Counted from the stretch's first letter, positions 45,793 through 55,321 are shown. The stretch: 64,000 bases of DNA from Cyanobacteria bacterium SIG28 (GCA_015152525.1 SUTU01000002.1:62001-126000), one strand, 5' to 3'. Notes: generated by a model not told the origin, from the letters alone. Numbers and translations are program-made.

Positions 45793-47112
45793 ATGAGTAA
45801 ATTTAAGTTTTATTTGTCGTTAATTGTTGCAAAATGTGCTTATAAGTTTTTAAAAATAACAAAACTATCTTCCGGAACAGCAATTATAGGCTTACTAACT
45901 TTAAAAATATGTCCGAATTTTTTATTATACGCAAATGATTATATTAACAAAGTTCAAATTAATATTACAGGAACTAACGGAAAAACAACTACATCAGGCT
46001 TGGTTTCACACATTTTAAAATCTAATAATAAAACCATTATCAATAACTCTATTGGGGCAAACATGCTAAACGGTATAGTTAACGCATTAGCAGTGCAAAT
46101 TAATCCGTTCAAAAAAGTAGACTACTCTATAATTGAAACTGATGAAGCCTTTCTTCAAAAGGTTTATAAGCAACTAAACGGTGATTATCTTCTTGTTACA
46201 AACCTCTTTGAAGATCAAACCGACAGATTTAGTACACCTACTGTTACAAAAAATCTTATACAAGATGCTATTAATTTAAGAGAAAATGTGCAACTTCTAC
46301 TAAATGCAGATGAACCTCTTTCTGCCGAATTAAAATCTAAAAATAAAGAACCTATATTTTATGGTGTTAATTCTGTTATCGATGAAAATGGCTCTGAAAT
46401 TTTAAATAAAGAAATAATGGATTTTTCTTGCCCAATTTGCGGTAAAAAACTGAATTTTCAAAAACAATTTTATGCACACGTTGGACATTATTCTTGCGAA
46501 TGTGGTTACAAACGACCAACACCAAAATATAATGCACAAATTATTTTATTAAAAGAATCTTCTATTATAAAAATAAATAATGAAGAATTTAACATACCTC
46601 TTATAGGAATTTATAATGCTTATAACGCTTTAGGTGCAATTTCTTTAGCAAAAGAATTAGGTATTTCCAATATAACAGAAGTTTTAAAAGATTTTAAAGT
46701 TGCTTTTGGCAGAAGTGAAATCAGAAACCTAAATAATCATAAAACTATTATTCAATTAATTAAAAATCCTGCCGGTACAAATGAAGTCCTTAAAACAGTT
46801 AATCTAAATTCAAACATATTAATAGCCATGAATAATAATGTAGCTGACGGAACAGATATTTCTTGGATTAACCAAGTTAATTTTGAAATATTATCTAAAA
46901 ACAATAAAGAAGTTGTAATTACCGGAATGTGCGTAAATGAGCTTAGTGAAAGATTAAATAAAGCGGGAATAGAGAGAATTAAACCAATACCGGATATTAA
47001 TAAAGCTATTGATTATATCGGAAAAATTGCAGATAATGATATTACAATATTAACAACATATACAGCTTTATTAAAAATAGATAAGAACAAGGAGTTGAAA
47101 AAATGCTATTAG
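45793..47112 (+). CDS. murT: MurT-type Mur ligase (lipid II isoglutaminyl synthase subunit)
   Basis: The 439-residue Mur-ligase-family protein has the ATP loop GTNGKTTT (about 58-65) and a zinc-ribbon insertion with four cysteines (CPICGKKL...YSCECG, about 214-238). It also has the DUF1727 C-terminal domain (NPAGTNEVLKTV and following) that marks MurT. MurT with the amidotransferase GatD converts D-Glu of lipid II to D-isoglutamine. No GatD gene is next to it; pdxJ overlaps its 3' end by 10 bases instead. The ribosome site is AGAGGA. Confidence 0.88.
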   Translation: MSKFKFYLSLIVAKCAYKFLKITKLSSGTAIIGLLTLKICPNFLLYANDYINKVQINITGTNGKTTTSGLVSHILKSNNKTIINNSIGANMLNGIVNALAVQINPFKKVDYSIIETDEAFLQKVYKQLNGDYLLVTNLFEDQTDRFSTPTVTKNLIQDAINLRENVQLLLNADEPLSAELKSKNKEPIFYGVNSVIDENGSEILNKEIMDFSCPICGKKLNFQKQFYAHVGHYSCECGYKRPTPKYNAQIILLKESSIIKINNEEFNIPLIGIYNAYNALGAISLAKELGISNITEVLKDFKVAFGRSEIRNLNNHKTIIQLIKNPAGTNEVLKTVNLNSNILIAMNNNVADGTDISWINQVNFEILSKNNKEVVITGMCVNELSERLNKAGIERIKPIPDINKAIDYIGKIADNDITILTTYTALLKIDKNKELKKCY

Positions 47113-47825
47113 GTGTAAATATAGATCATGTTGCAACATTGAGAAATGCCAGAGGCGGAAACGAACCTGACGTGCTTACAGCAGCCAGAATATGTAAGGT
47201 TTGTGAAGTTGAGTCTATTACAACTCACTTAAGAGAAGACAGACGCCATATTAAAGACGCTGATGTGGAAGCTATTAGAAAGTTACCGCGTGTACGTTTA
47301 AATTTAGAGATGGCAATGACTAAAGAAATGCAAGAAATTGCGTTAAAATTAAGGCCACATGCTGTTTGTATTGTTCCTGAAAAAAGACAAGAGGTAACAA
47401 CAGAAGGTGGTTTAGATGTTGCAGGGCAATTGGATTGGGCAATTGAGTTTACAAAGCCATTAATTGAAAAAAATATAGAAGTAAGCTTTTTTATTGACCC
47501 TGATGTGCACCAAATTGCAGCTGTATCAAAAACAGGCGCACCTTTTATAGAACTTCATACCGGTAAATACTCAGAAGCATTCGGTACTGAAGAAGAGGAA
47601 AAATGTTTTCAAGACTTAAAGGGTGCAGCTCTTTTCGCTCAGAATTTTGGATTAAAAGTAAATGCCGGGCATGGATTAAACTATCAAAACGTACACAGAA
47701 TGCATGAAATACCAAATTTAGTTGAATTAAATATTGGACATTCAATTATTTCAAGAGCAGTTTTTGTTGGTTTAGAACAGGCTATTAAAGAAATGAAATC
47801 CTTATGTGAAAATAGTAGCAAATAA
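47103..47825 (+). CDS. pdxJ: Pyridoxine 5'-phosphate synthase
   Basis: This 240-residue TIM-barrel enzyme condenses 1-deoxyxylulose-5-phosphate with aminoacetone phosphate in the DXP-dependent vitamin B6 route. The signature NIDHVATLRNARGG lies at the N-terminus; the conserved HLREDRRHI, VPEKR and NAGHGLNY blocks are present. The start overlaps murT by 10 bases, so translation is coupled. dxr, the next enzyme drawing on the same DXP pool, lies 6.4 kb downstream. Confidence 0.97.
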   Translation: MLLGVNIDHVATLRNARGGNEPDVLTAARICKVCEVESITTHLREDRRHIKDADVEAIRKLPRVRLNLEMAMTKEMQEIALKLRPHAVCIVPEKRQEVTTEGGLDVAGQLDWAIEFTKPLIEKNIEVSFFIDPDVHQIAAVSKTGAPFIELHTGKYSEAFGTEEEEKCFQDLKGAALFAQNFGLKVNAGHGLNYQNVHRMHEIPNLVELNIGHSIISRAVFVGLEQAIKEMKSLCENSSK

Positions 47826-47840
47826 TTTTTTGTGCTGCTT

Positions 47841-47846
47841 TATAAT
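47841..47846 (+). promoter_or_regulatory. -10 box directly before a start codon
   Basis: TATAAT ends 5 bases before the ATG at 47852, with no ribosome site between. Predicted leaderless; no good -35 is seen. Confidence 0.45.
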
Positions 47847-47851
47847 ACAAT

Positions 47852-48424
47852 ATGGAACAAAATATTTCTTTTAAATCCGGATTTAAACCCGTAAATTATG
47901 CTGAATACGGTAAAATAACTAATACTATTAGCAAAAAGTTTTTTGTTGATTTTCCTTGGACCGTAAATGAAAGTGTTAAAGCATCAAATGCTAAAACTTC
48001 TATGGTTTTTGATTGCAGTGTTTTGGGTATTACTGATGGTAAAGATGTTTTAATGCTCCATCTATGTCCTTCTGTTAAAGAAAATTCAGATTATAATAAA
48101 ATTAAAAACTTTATCTTAAAAAAAATTAAAATTGATAATCCTAACTTACAAGCCGCATTATTTGGTTCTCAATATAATTGGACAGACAGTGCAAATTTGA
48201 ATGATTTTTTACTAAGTTTAATGAAAAAATGGAATATACCATGCTCTATATTTAATACCAGTAAAGAAGCTTTTAATGTTGCTTATAAAAGTAATATCGA
48301 TGAATGGTATATCACATCAAAAAATATCTCAAAAGCGCTAGAGGCTGAAAACACAAATTCAGAAGATGTATTTAAGAGTGAATTTTATAAAGTAGAGCTT
48401 TCAGAACTTGATGAATTTGCATAG
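47852..48424 (+). CDS. Unknown protein with lineage-type N-terminal motif
   Basis: The 190-residue protein begins MEQNISFKSGFKPVNY, matching the N-x-x-F-K/G/Q-S/A-x-F/L pattern of the proteins at 30241 and 40608. The body is alpha/beta (SMVFDCSVLGITDGKDVLMLHLCPSV) with a conserved-looking ALFGSQYNW turn near residue 110 and an acidic C-terminus (SEDVFKSEFYKVELSELDEFA). There is no membrane span. I see no match to a named family; a loose CheD-like pattern was considered and rejected. Its start is directly behind a TATAAT box. Confidence 0.6.
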   Translation: MEQNISFKSGFKPVNYAEYGKITNTISKKFFVDFPWTVNESVKASNAKTSMVFDCSVLGITDGKDVLMLHLCPSVKENSDYNKIKNFILKKIKIDNPNLQAALFGSQYNWTDSANLNDFLLSLMKKWNIPCSIFNTSKEAFNVAYKSNIDEWYITSKNISKALEAENTNSEDVFKSEFYKVELSELDEFA

Positions 48425-48462
48425 TCTTTGAGGTAGAATATAAAAAAAGAGGAGTATTAATA

Positions 48463-48777
48463 ATGAAATCGAAAGAAGAAGTTATAGCTGAAATGCAATT
48501 GGTTGTTGAACAAATGCGCTTGGATGATATTGAAGAAAATCCGGACTGTGAATTTGAATATTTCACCTGTAATGCTTGTGGTGATACAAAATCGTTAGCC
48601 GGTTCTGTTCAATACGGACCATATAGATTATGTAATGATTGTGTTTTGCTTGCAGAAGCCGGTTTTGAATTAGGACAAATTAAATCAATTGATGAATTAA
48701 TAACAGCTCTGGAAGATAAAAGACTTGAAGCCGATTGTGAATTTATTAAAAATGAAGAAAAAAGATTACAAAACTGA
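48463..48777 (+). CDS. Small zinc-finger-like protein
   Basis: The 104-residue protein has two CxxC pairs (CNACGDTKSLAG...RLCNDC, about 36-60), consistent with one treble-clef or ribbon-type zinc site. They are flanked by helical, acidic segments. No family name is recognised. AGAGGAG lies 9 bases before the ATG, and TAGAAT at about 48433 may be its -10. It ends just before a strong terminator. Confidence 0.6.
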   Translation: MKSKEEVIAEMQLVVEQMRLDDIEENPDCEFEYFTCNACGDTKSLAGSVQYGPYRLCNDCVLLAEAGFELGQIKSIDELITALEDKRLEADCEFIKNEEKRLQN

Positions 48778-48780
48778 TAA

Positions 48781-48818
48781 AAATAAGGTGTTCTTTTTAG
48801 AACACCTTATTTTTTTTA
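48781..48818. terminator. Bidirectional terminator, zinc-finger gene and valS
   Basis: AAATAAGGTGTTCT / AGAACACCTTATTT is a perfect 14-bp stem with a TTTT loop followed by a T-run. Confidence 0.95.
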
Positions 48819-48835
48819 TTTACTTTTCTCAACGT

Positions 48836-51499
48836 TTATTTTAATGACTCAATCAATTCTTTAATAACATTTTCTTGTACAGTTATTTCATCGATTCTTG
48901 CATTTGTCTGTTCTACCAATTCTTTAGGCGCATTAGCAACGAATTTTTCATTTTTCATTCTGCCTAAAAGTGAATTCTTTTCGTTAGTCAATTTTTCAAG
49001 TTTCTTTTCTTGACGTTTAACTTCTGCATCCAAATCAATTAAATCCGCTAAAGGAACAATAAGTTTAGAAGTAGACACAACAGCTGTTGCTGATTTTGGC
49101 GGAACCGGTGCATTCATTTCTGTATAACTAATATTATTTACTTTAGCCAATCTTCTAATATAAGATTCAATGGCTTTGAAAATTTCTTTTTCTCTGCCTT
49201 CCGCTCTTATTTCAACATCAACTGTTGCTGAAGTTGAAATGTTAAAGCTTTGTCTAACATTACGAAGCGAAGTAATAGTTTGGAACACTAAATTCATCTC
49301 TTCAGCTTCACTCGGATAAGATAATTCAGCTTCATAAACAGGGAATTTAGCGACAATCAATGCACTTGGTGTATCTTCACCTAGCCCAAATGATTTTACA
49401 CCCTGCCAAACAGCTTCTGTAATATGTGGCATAATCGGATGTAACATTCTTAATGACATATCAAGAACATATTTAAGAACTCTTTGAGTGTTCAATTTTA
49501 ATTCAGGATCTTGAAGCTGAATTTTTGCAATCTCAACATACCAGTCGCAATATTCACTACGGAAGAAATCATATAATGCGTGAGCATTTTCACCGATTCT
49601 GAATGTTGACATATTTTCATTTACCAATTTAGCTGTTTCATTTAATTGATGCAAAATCCATTTATCAACAAGTGTTAATTTGTCTTTATCAATCGGTTTA
49701 TTATCAACCCCCTCAAGATTCATTAATACAAATCTTGAAGCATTCCATAATTTATTTGCAAAGTTTCTGCCATATTCAAATCTTTCATCTGATATTTTTA
49801 TATCTTGACCACCATAGGTACAAAGCGAAGTCATAGTAAATCTTAAAGCATCACAGCCGTATTTTTCAATTATTTGAACCGGATCAATTGTATTGCCTTT
49901 AGATTTAGACATTTTTTGACCTTTTTCATCTCTGATTAAACCGTGAATATAAACAGTTGAAAAAGGAGCTTTACCTGTAAATTCCAAGCCCATTGTAATC
50001 ATTCTTGCAACCCAGAAAAATATAATATCAAATCCTGTTACAAGAGTAGTTGTAGGATAGAATTTTTTGAAATCTTCTGTTTCAGCATTAGGAAATCCCA
50101 TAGTAGAGAACGGCCATAAACCTGATGAGAACCAAGTATCAAGACAGTCTGTGTCTTGTATATAATTTTCCGGATCCGGATTTTCTTTAGCTACAACCAT
50201 TTCACCGGTAGTTTTATGATAATATGCAGGAATTTGATGTCCCCACCATAATTGACGAGATATACACCAATCTCTTATGTTTTCCATCCAACCTAAATAA
50301 TTCTTTTCCCATCTTTCTGGTATAAATTTTATTCTGCCATCTTTAACTGCTGCAATTGCTTCTTTAGCAAGCGGTTCCATTTTTACGAACCATTGTTCAG
50401 AAAGAAGCGGTTCAATAGTTGTATTACAACGTTGACACTTACCAACATTGTGTTCATGGTCTTTTACTCTCAATAAGAAGTTATTGTAACTTAGCATACC
50501 AACAACTTTTTCACGAGCTTCATATCTATCAAGTCCATGGAAATCTTGAGGAACTTCACCGCAAGCTTTCATCTTGCCTTCTTCGTCAATTACCCAAATT
50601 GGATTGAAATTGTGGCGTTTACCAACTTCATAGTCGTTAGGATCGTGTGCAGGTGTAATTTTAACAGCACCTGTACCAAATGATTTATCAACATATTCGT
50701 CTGCAATAATAGGTATTTGACGTCCGCTTAAAGGAATCATAACCTTTTTGCCAATTAATTCTGAGTATTTTTTATCGCTTGGATGAACAGCAATAGCAAC
50801 ATCACCAAACATCGTTTCAGGACGAGTTGTTGCAACGATAATTGCACCGGATTCGCCTACAAGCGGATAAGAAATTTCCCACATATGTCCTTGTTCTGTT
50901 TCATATTCGGTTTCAATATCCGAAATTGCTGACATACAGCGAGGGCACCAGTTAACAATATAAGCACCTTTGTAGATTAAACCTTTATTATAAAGAGTTA
51001 CGAAAACTTCTTTAACGGCTTCAGAACAGCCTTCGTCAAACGTAAATCTTTCTCTTGAACGGTCAAATGATGCACCTAATCTTTTAAACTGATTAAGAAT
51101 TGCTGATTTGTGTTCGTTTGCCCATTCCCAAGTTCTTTCAAGAAATTTTTCTCTACCTAAATCATGGCGAGACAAACCTTCTTTTCTCAATTCTTTTTCA
51201 ACTACAGCTTGAGTTGCAATACCGGCATGATCTGTACCAGGTAGCCAAAGAGCTTCATAACCGCTCATTCTGTAATAACGAGTTAATATATCTTGCAAAG
51301 TTCCGTCCAAAGCATGCCCCATATGTAAAACACCGGTTACATTTGGTGGCGGAATAACTATCGTATGAGGTGGTTTATTTGATTTTGCATCTGCTTGAAA
51401 ATACTTGCCATCCTCCCAAAATTTATACATTTTTTCTTCGGTAGATTTTGCATCATAAACTGTAGGTAAATCTTCAATTCTTAACATAGTTTCTGTCAT
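48836..51499 (-). CDS. valS: Valyl-tRNA synthetase
   Basis: The 887-residue class Ia synthetase has the HIGH-type motif PPNVTGVLHMGHALDGTLQD (about 52-71) and the KMSKS loop GQKMSKSKGNTIDP (about 525-538). The CP1 editing domain lies between them, and the protein ends in the valine-specific C-terminal coiled coil. Zinc-site cysteines (CPRC and CQRCNTT) are present in CP1. The start ATG has AGAGAGGA upstream. No T-box leader precedes it; a TGATAGAAT extended -10 is seen about 40 bases upstream. Confidence 0.98.
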   Translation of the reverse strand: MTETMLRIEDLPTVYDAKSTEEKMYKFWEDGKYFQADAKSNKPPHTIVIPPPNVTGVLHMGHALDGTLQDILTRYYRMSGYEALWLPGTDHAGIATQAVVEKELRKEGLSRHDLGREKFLERTWEWANEHKSAILNQFKRLGASFDRSRERFTFDEGCSEAVKEVFVTLYNKGLIYKGAYIVNWCPRCMSAISDIETEYETEQGHMWEISYPLVGESGAIIVATTRPETMFGDVAIAVHPSDKKYSELIGKKVMIPLSGRQIPIIADEYVDKSFGTGAVKITPAHDPNDYEVGKRHNFNPIWVIDEEGKMKACGEVPQDFHGLDRYEAREKVVGMLSYNNFLLRVKDHEHNVGKCQRCNTTIEPLLSEQWFVKMEPLAKEAIAAVKDGRIKFIPERWEKNYLGWMENIRDWCISRQLWWGHQIPAYYHKTTGEMVVAKENPDPENYIQDTDCLDTWFSSGLWPFSTMGFPNAETEDFKKFYPTTTLVTGFDIIFFWVARMITMGLEFTGKAPFSTVYIHGLIRDEKGQKMSKSKGNTIDPVQIIEKYGCDALRFTMTSLCTYGGQDIKISDERFEYGRNFANKLWNASRFVLMNLEGVDNKPIDKDKLTLVDKWILHQLNETAKLVNENMSTFRIGENAHALYDFFRSEYCDWYVEIAKIQLQDPELKLNTQRVLKYVLDMSLRMLHPIMPHITEAVWQGVKSFGLGEDTPSALIVAKFPVYEAELSYPSEAEEMNLVFQTITSLRNVRQSFNISTSATVDVEIRAEGREKEIFKAIESYIRRLAKVNNISYTEMNAPVPPKSATAVVSTSKLIVPLADLIDLDAEVKRQEKKLEKLTNEKNSLLGRMKNEKFVANAPKELVEQTNARIDEITVQENVIKELIESLK

Positions 51500-51598
51500 G
51501 ATAGTTCCTCTCTAATAAATCTGTTAACAAAATTCTATCACAAAAACAATTAAAATATATTTATAGTAGTTTGTACAATTAGAAAAAATATTTACCTC

Positions 51599-51627
51599 TT
51601 GTTTAAATTAAATCTATTTTATATAAT
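51599..51627 (+). promoter_or_regulatory. hppA promoter
   Basis: TTGTTT (51599-51604), a 17-base spacer and TATAAT (51622-51627) form a near-consensus housekeeping promoter. The leader to the ATG is about 45 bases and contains AAAAGGAGAG. Confidence 0.75.
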
Positions 51628-51680
51628 TAAATAGTGTTTAGTGTTTTAAAAGGAATTACACTTAAAAGGAGAGAGAATTT

Positions 51681-54089
51681 ATGAAAAAAGTTATGAAGTC
51701 ATTGTTTGCTTCAATGTTAACAATGCTGTGCGCTCCGGTTTTTGCCGGCGAAGCTTCTCTTGTTGTTCCAAACATTAAAGAAATCAGTCCGGACAGTTAC
51801 CTTTATTTACTAATAGGGCTTGGTGTTTCTGTTTTTGGAACTCTTTTCGGTTTATGGATGTTTAGAGAAGTTAAAAAACTTGAAGTTCATGCTGCTATGG
51901 CAGATGTGGGCAACACTATTTTTGAAACTTGTAAAACTTACCTTATACAACAAGGTAAATTTTTGTTAGGCTTAGAAGTATTAATCGGTTTATGTATAGC
52001 TTTTTACTTCTGGTATTTACAAGGGATGGAAGCAAGTGCAGTATTTACGATTTTAGGTTGGTCAGTACTTGGTATACTTGGTTCTTACCTTGTTGCTTGG
52101 TTTGGCATAAGAATGAATACTCTTGCAAACTCAAGAACTGCATTTACCGCTCTTAAAGGCAACCCGCTTAACATTATGAACATACCGTTAAAAGCCGGCA
52201 TGAGTATTGGTGTATTACTTGTATCTATCGAATTAATTATGATGCTTGTAATTCTTTTATTTGTTCCGGGCGAATTAGCAGGTGCTTGTTTTATAGGTTT
52301 TGCCATTGGAGAATCTCTTGGTGCATCAGCGCTTCGTGTTGCAGGTGGTATTTTTACAAAAATCGCTGATATCGGTTCAGATTTAATGAAAATTCAATTT
52401 GGTATTAAAGAAGACGATCCTCGTAACCCTGGCGTAATTGCAGACTGCACTGGCGATAATGCCGGCGATTCTATCGGACCTACTGCAGACGGTTTCGAAA
52501 CTTATGGTGTAACAGGTGTTGCACTTGTTAGCTTTATTCTTCTAGCGGTTGCAGGTGCAGAAAACCAAGTACAATTACTTGCTTGGATTTTTGTTATGAG
52601 ATTTTTAATGATTATTACTTCAATAATTTCTTACTGGATTAACGGAGCAATAACAAAAGTTTATAGTAAAGTAACACCAAAATTTGATTTTGAAACTCCA
52701 TTAACTTCTTTAGTTTGGATAACATCAATTTTATCAATAGCAATGACATTTGGTGTAAGCTATTATTTATTAGCTGATTTACCAAATAATCTTTGGTTAA
52801 CACTTTCTGTAATCATTTCTTGCGGAACATTGGGTGCAGCTTTAATTCCAGAAGCGACTAAAGTATTTACTTCACCAAAAGCTAAACACACTGCAGAAGT
52901 TGTTACAGCTTCAAAAGAAGGCGGTTCTTCACTAACAATTCTTTCCGGTATTGTTGCCGGTAACTTCTCCGGTTTCTGGATTGGTGCTATTGTTGTTCTT
53001 CTAATGGGATTAGCTTATTTTGCAAGCTTATATATTCCGGCTGAAACAATGATTTACCCGTCAGTATTTGCATTTGGCTTAGTTGCATTCGGTTTCTTAG
53101 GAATGGGACCGGTTACAATTGCAGTTGACTCTTATGGTCCTGTAACCGATAATGCTCAATCAGTTTATGAATTATCATTAATTGAAGAAATTCCTGATGT
53201 TGCAAGTGGTATTGAAAAATACTATGGTTTTAACCCTGATTTTGAAAACGCTAAGAGATATTTAGAAGAAAACGATGGGGCAGGCAACACGTTCAAAGCT
53301 ACTTCAAAACCTGTTTTAATCGGTACAGCTGTTGTAGGTGCTACTACTATGATTTTCTCTTTAATTCTTGTAATAAAAGAAACTCTTGGTATTCAACCGG
53401 AAATGATATTAAACTTATTAAATCCATACACACTTCTTGGCTTTATTGCCGGTGGTGCAGTTATTTACTGGTTTAGCGGTGCTTCTATGCAAGCTGTTAC
53501 AACAGGCGCATATTCTGCAACTGAATTTATTAAAAACAATATTAAACTTGGTGAATCTGACGATAAATCTGCAAACCTTTCTAACTCAAAAGAAGTTGTT
53601 AAGATTTGTACCCAATATGCTCAAAAGGGTATGTACAATATCTTTATTGCTTTGTTTGGTTTTGCATTGGCACTTGCATGCTTATCATCACCAAATGGCG
53701 CAGATTCTGCACCTGTATCATTCTTTGTTAGCTATCTTTTAGCAATTGCTGTATTTGGTTTATTCCAAGCTGTGTTTATGGCTAATGCCGGCGGTTGCTG
53801 GGATAATGCAAAGAAAATTGTTGAAGTTGATATGGCTGAAAAAGGTACCGACTTACATGCTGCAACAGTTGTAGGTGATACAGTTGGCGACCCATTCAAA
53901 GATACTTCTTCTGTTGCAATGAACCCGATTATTAAGTTCACAACTTTATTCGGTTTATTAGCAATGGAAATAGCTATTAACCCAGCTTTCCAAGCGTACG
54001 CTAAAACTGCAGGTTGGGTATTCTTAATTCTTGCTTTAGTATTTGTAGTTCGTTCATTCTATGCAATGAGAATTCCTACTAATAATTAA
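51681..54089 (+). CDS. hppA: Membrane-bound ion-translocating pyrophosphatase
   Basis: The 802-residue protein with about 16 membrane spans couples pyrophosphate hydrolysis to H+ (or Na+) pumping. The substrate site is recognisable but divergent: KEDDPRNPGVIADCTGDNAGDSIGPTADGFETYG (about 247-280, cited in parts) in place of the commoner DNVGDNVGD pattern. The C-terminal block is AGGCWDNAKK followed by GDTVGDPFKDT. The GNTFKAT segment (about 535) has Lys where K+-independent enzymes have it, so K+ independence is inferred. The N-terminus looks like a cleavable signal peptide. It pairs functionally with the Na+-pumping decarboxylase operon at 58-62 kb. Confidence 0.93.
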   Translation: MKKVMKSLFASMLTMLCAPVFAGEASLVVPNIKEISPDSYLYLLIGLGVSVFGTLFGLWMFREVKKLEVHAAMADVGNTIFETCKTYLIQQGKFLLGLEVLIGLCIAFYFWYLQGMEASAVFTILGWSVLGILGSYLVAWFGIRMNTLANSRTAFTALKGNPLNIMNIPLKAGMSIGVLLVSIELIMMLVILLFVPGELAGACFIGFAIGESLGASALRVAGGIFTKIADIGSDLMKIQFGIKEDDPRNPGVIADCTGDNAGDSIGPTADGFETYGVTGVALVSFILLAVAGAENQVQLLAWIFVMRFLMIITSIISYWINGAITKVYSKVTPKFDFETPLTSLVWITSILSIAMTFGVSYYLLADLPNNLWLTLSVIISCGTLGAALIPEATKVFTSPKAKHTAEVVTASKEGGSSLTILSGIVAGNFSGFWIGAIVVLLMGLAYFASLYIPAETMIYPSVFAFGLVAFGFLGMGPVTIAVDSYGPVTDNAQSVYELSLIEEIPDVASGIEKYYGFNPDFENAKRYLEENDGAGNTFKATSKPVLIGTAVVGATTMIFSLILVIKETLGIQPEMILNLLNPYTLLGFIAGGAVIYWFSGASMQAVTTGAYSATEFIKNNIKLGESDDKSANLSNSKEVVKICTQYAQKGMYNIFIALFGFALALACLSSPNGADSAPVSFFVSYLLAIAVFGLFQAVFMANAGGCWDNAKKIVEVDMAEKGTDLHAATVVGDTVGDPFKDTSSVAMNPIIKFTTLFGLLAMEIAINPAFQAYAKTAGWVFLILALVFVVRSFYAMRIPTNN

Positions 54090-54110
54090 GGAAGAATTTT
54101 AAAAGATGAA

Positions 54111-54145
54111 AGTCGGAATTAATTAAAATTAATTCCGACTTTTTA
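54111..54145 (+). terminator. Terminator of hppA
   Basis: AGTCGGAATTAATT / AATTAATTCCGACT is a perfect stem with a 2-base loop followed by TTTTTATTT. Confidence 0.9.
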
Positions 54146-54169
54146 TTTAACTTATAAATTAGTTTGTAA

Positions 54170-54175
54170 TATAAT
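54170..54175 (+). promoter_or_regulatory. -10 box of dxr, predicted leaderless
   Basis: TATAAT (54170-54175) with TTAACT 17 bases upstream ends 6 bases before the dxr ATG at 54182. No ribosome site is present between them. Confidence 0.6.
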
Positions 54176-54181
54176 ATTTTT

Positions 54182-55288
54182 ATGAAAAAAAGAATCAGTA
54201 TTTTAGGCTCAACAGGGTCAATAGGACGTCAAGCTTTAGAAGTTATTGAGAGATTACAGGATAAATTTGAGATTATATCACTTGCGGGTGGTAGTAATAT
54301 CGATTTATTAAATGAACAGATTTTAAAATTTAAGCCGAAATACGCATACTCTACAAAACCTCAGGAAATTATTGGTGCAAAATATCTCCCTCTGGAAGAA
54401 ATTTGTTCTGATAAATCTAATGATATTATATTAGTAGCAGTATCGGGTAAAATAGGATTAAAACCAACATTAATAGCTATTAATAACGGTATAGATATTG
54501 CATTAGCAAACAAAGAAACATTGGTAATGGCAGGCGATATAGTTATGAATTTGGCGAAATCCAAAGGAGTTAATATTATCCCTGTTGATAGTGAGCATTG
54601 CGCAATTCATCAATGCATAAAAGACATATCACAAGTTGAAAAGCTTATAATAACAGCTTCCGGCGGTCCTTTTTTACATAAATCAATAGATGAGATGAAA
54701 AACGCAACCGTTGAACAAGCTTTAGCACATCCTCGCTGGGATATGGGACGTAAAATAACCGTAGATAGCGCAACACTTATGAATAAAGGGTTAGAAGTTA
54801 TCGAAGCTCATCACCTTTTTAATATAAATTATGACAAAATTGATGTTGTAGTTCACCCACAAAGTATTATTCATTCTGCAATTGAATACGTTGATGGCAG
54901 TGTTGTTGCTCAAATAGGTTTACCTAGTATGCACATACCTATTCAGTATGCAATATCTTATCCGGAAAGATTTGCGGGAATAAAATCTAAAAGCTTTAGC
55001 TTTTCGGAGATTGCAAGATTAGATTTTGAAGAACCTGACTGGAATAAATTTAAAGCTTTAAAAATTGCATATAATTGCGGTCAGATTGGCGGTTCTGCAC
55101 CGGTTTGTATGAATGCTGCAAACGAAGAAGGGGTATTTGCTTTTCTTGAAGGTAAAATTAAACTTTTTGATATTATAAATCTTGTAGAAAAAATGCTTGA
55201 AAAACATTCAGTTACAAAAAGCCCTACTCTTGAAGAAATTTTTGAAATAGATAACGAAATTAGAATAAAGACTCGAGAAAATTTTTAA
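54182..55288 (+). CDS. dxr: 1-deoxy-D-xylulose 5-phosphate reductoisomerase
   Basis: The 368-residue NADPH enzyme carries out the first committed step of the MEP isoprenoid pathway. The nucleotide motif GSTGSIGRQALEVI is at residues 7-20. NKETLVMAG, PVDSEHCAIHQC (metal ligands) and PRWDMGRKITVDSATLMNKGLE (substrate loop) are intact. The C-terminal helical domain is complete. The protein begins directly after a TATAAT box, so translation probably starts at the 5' end of the mRNA. Confidence 0.97.
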   Translation: MKKRISILGSTGSIGRQALEVIERLQDKFEIISLAGGSNIDLLNEQILKFKPKYAYSTKPQEIIGAKYLPLEEICSDKSNDIILVAVSGKIGLKPTLIAINNGIDIALANKETLVMAGDIVMNLAKSKGVNIIPVDSEHCAIHQCIKDISQVEKLIITASGGPFLHKSIDEMKNATVEQALAHPRWDMGRKITVDSATLMNKGLEVIEAHHLFNINYDKIDVVVHPQSIIHSAIEYVDGSVVAQIGLPSMHIPIQYAISYPERFAGIKSKSFSFSEIARLDFEEPDWNKFKALKIAYNCGQIGGSAPVCMNAANEEGVFAFLEGKIKLFDIINLVEKMLEKHSVTKSPTLEEIFEIDNEIRIKTRENF

Positions 55289-55321
55289 AAGTTTTTCAAA
55301 TTGTAAAAAAAATTTAAATAG

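Noticed and set aside
47852-48424. CheD-like deamidase
   Set aside because: A loose match of spacing near LMLHLCPSV was considered, but the conserved Cys-His-Thr arrangement and GGA motif of CheD are not present in order.
51500-51680. T-box leader for valS
   Set aside because: The 5' region of valS is short, and I see no AGGGTGGnACCGCG-like sequence or terminator hairpin.
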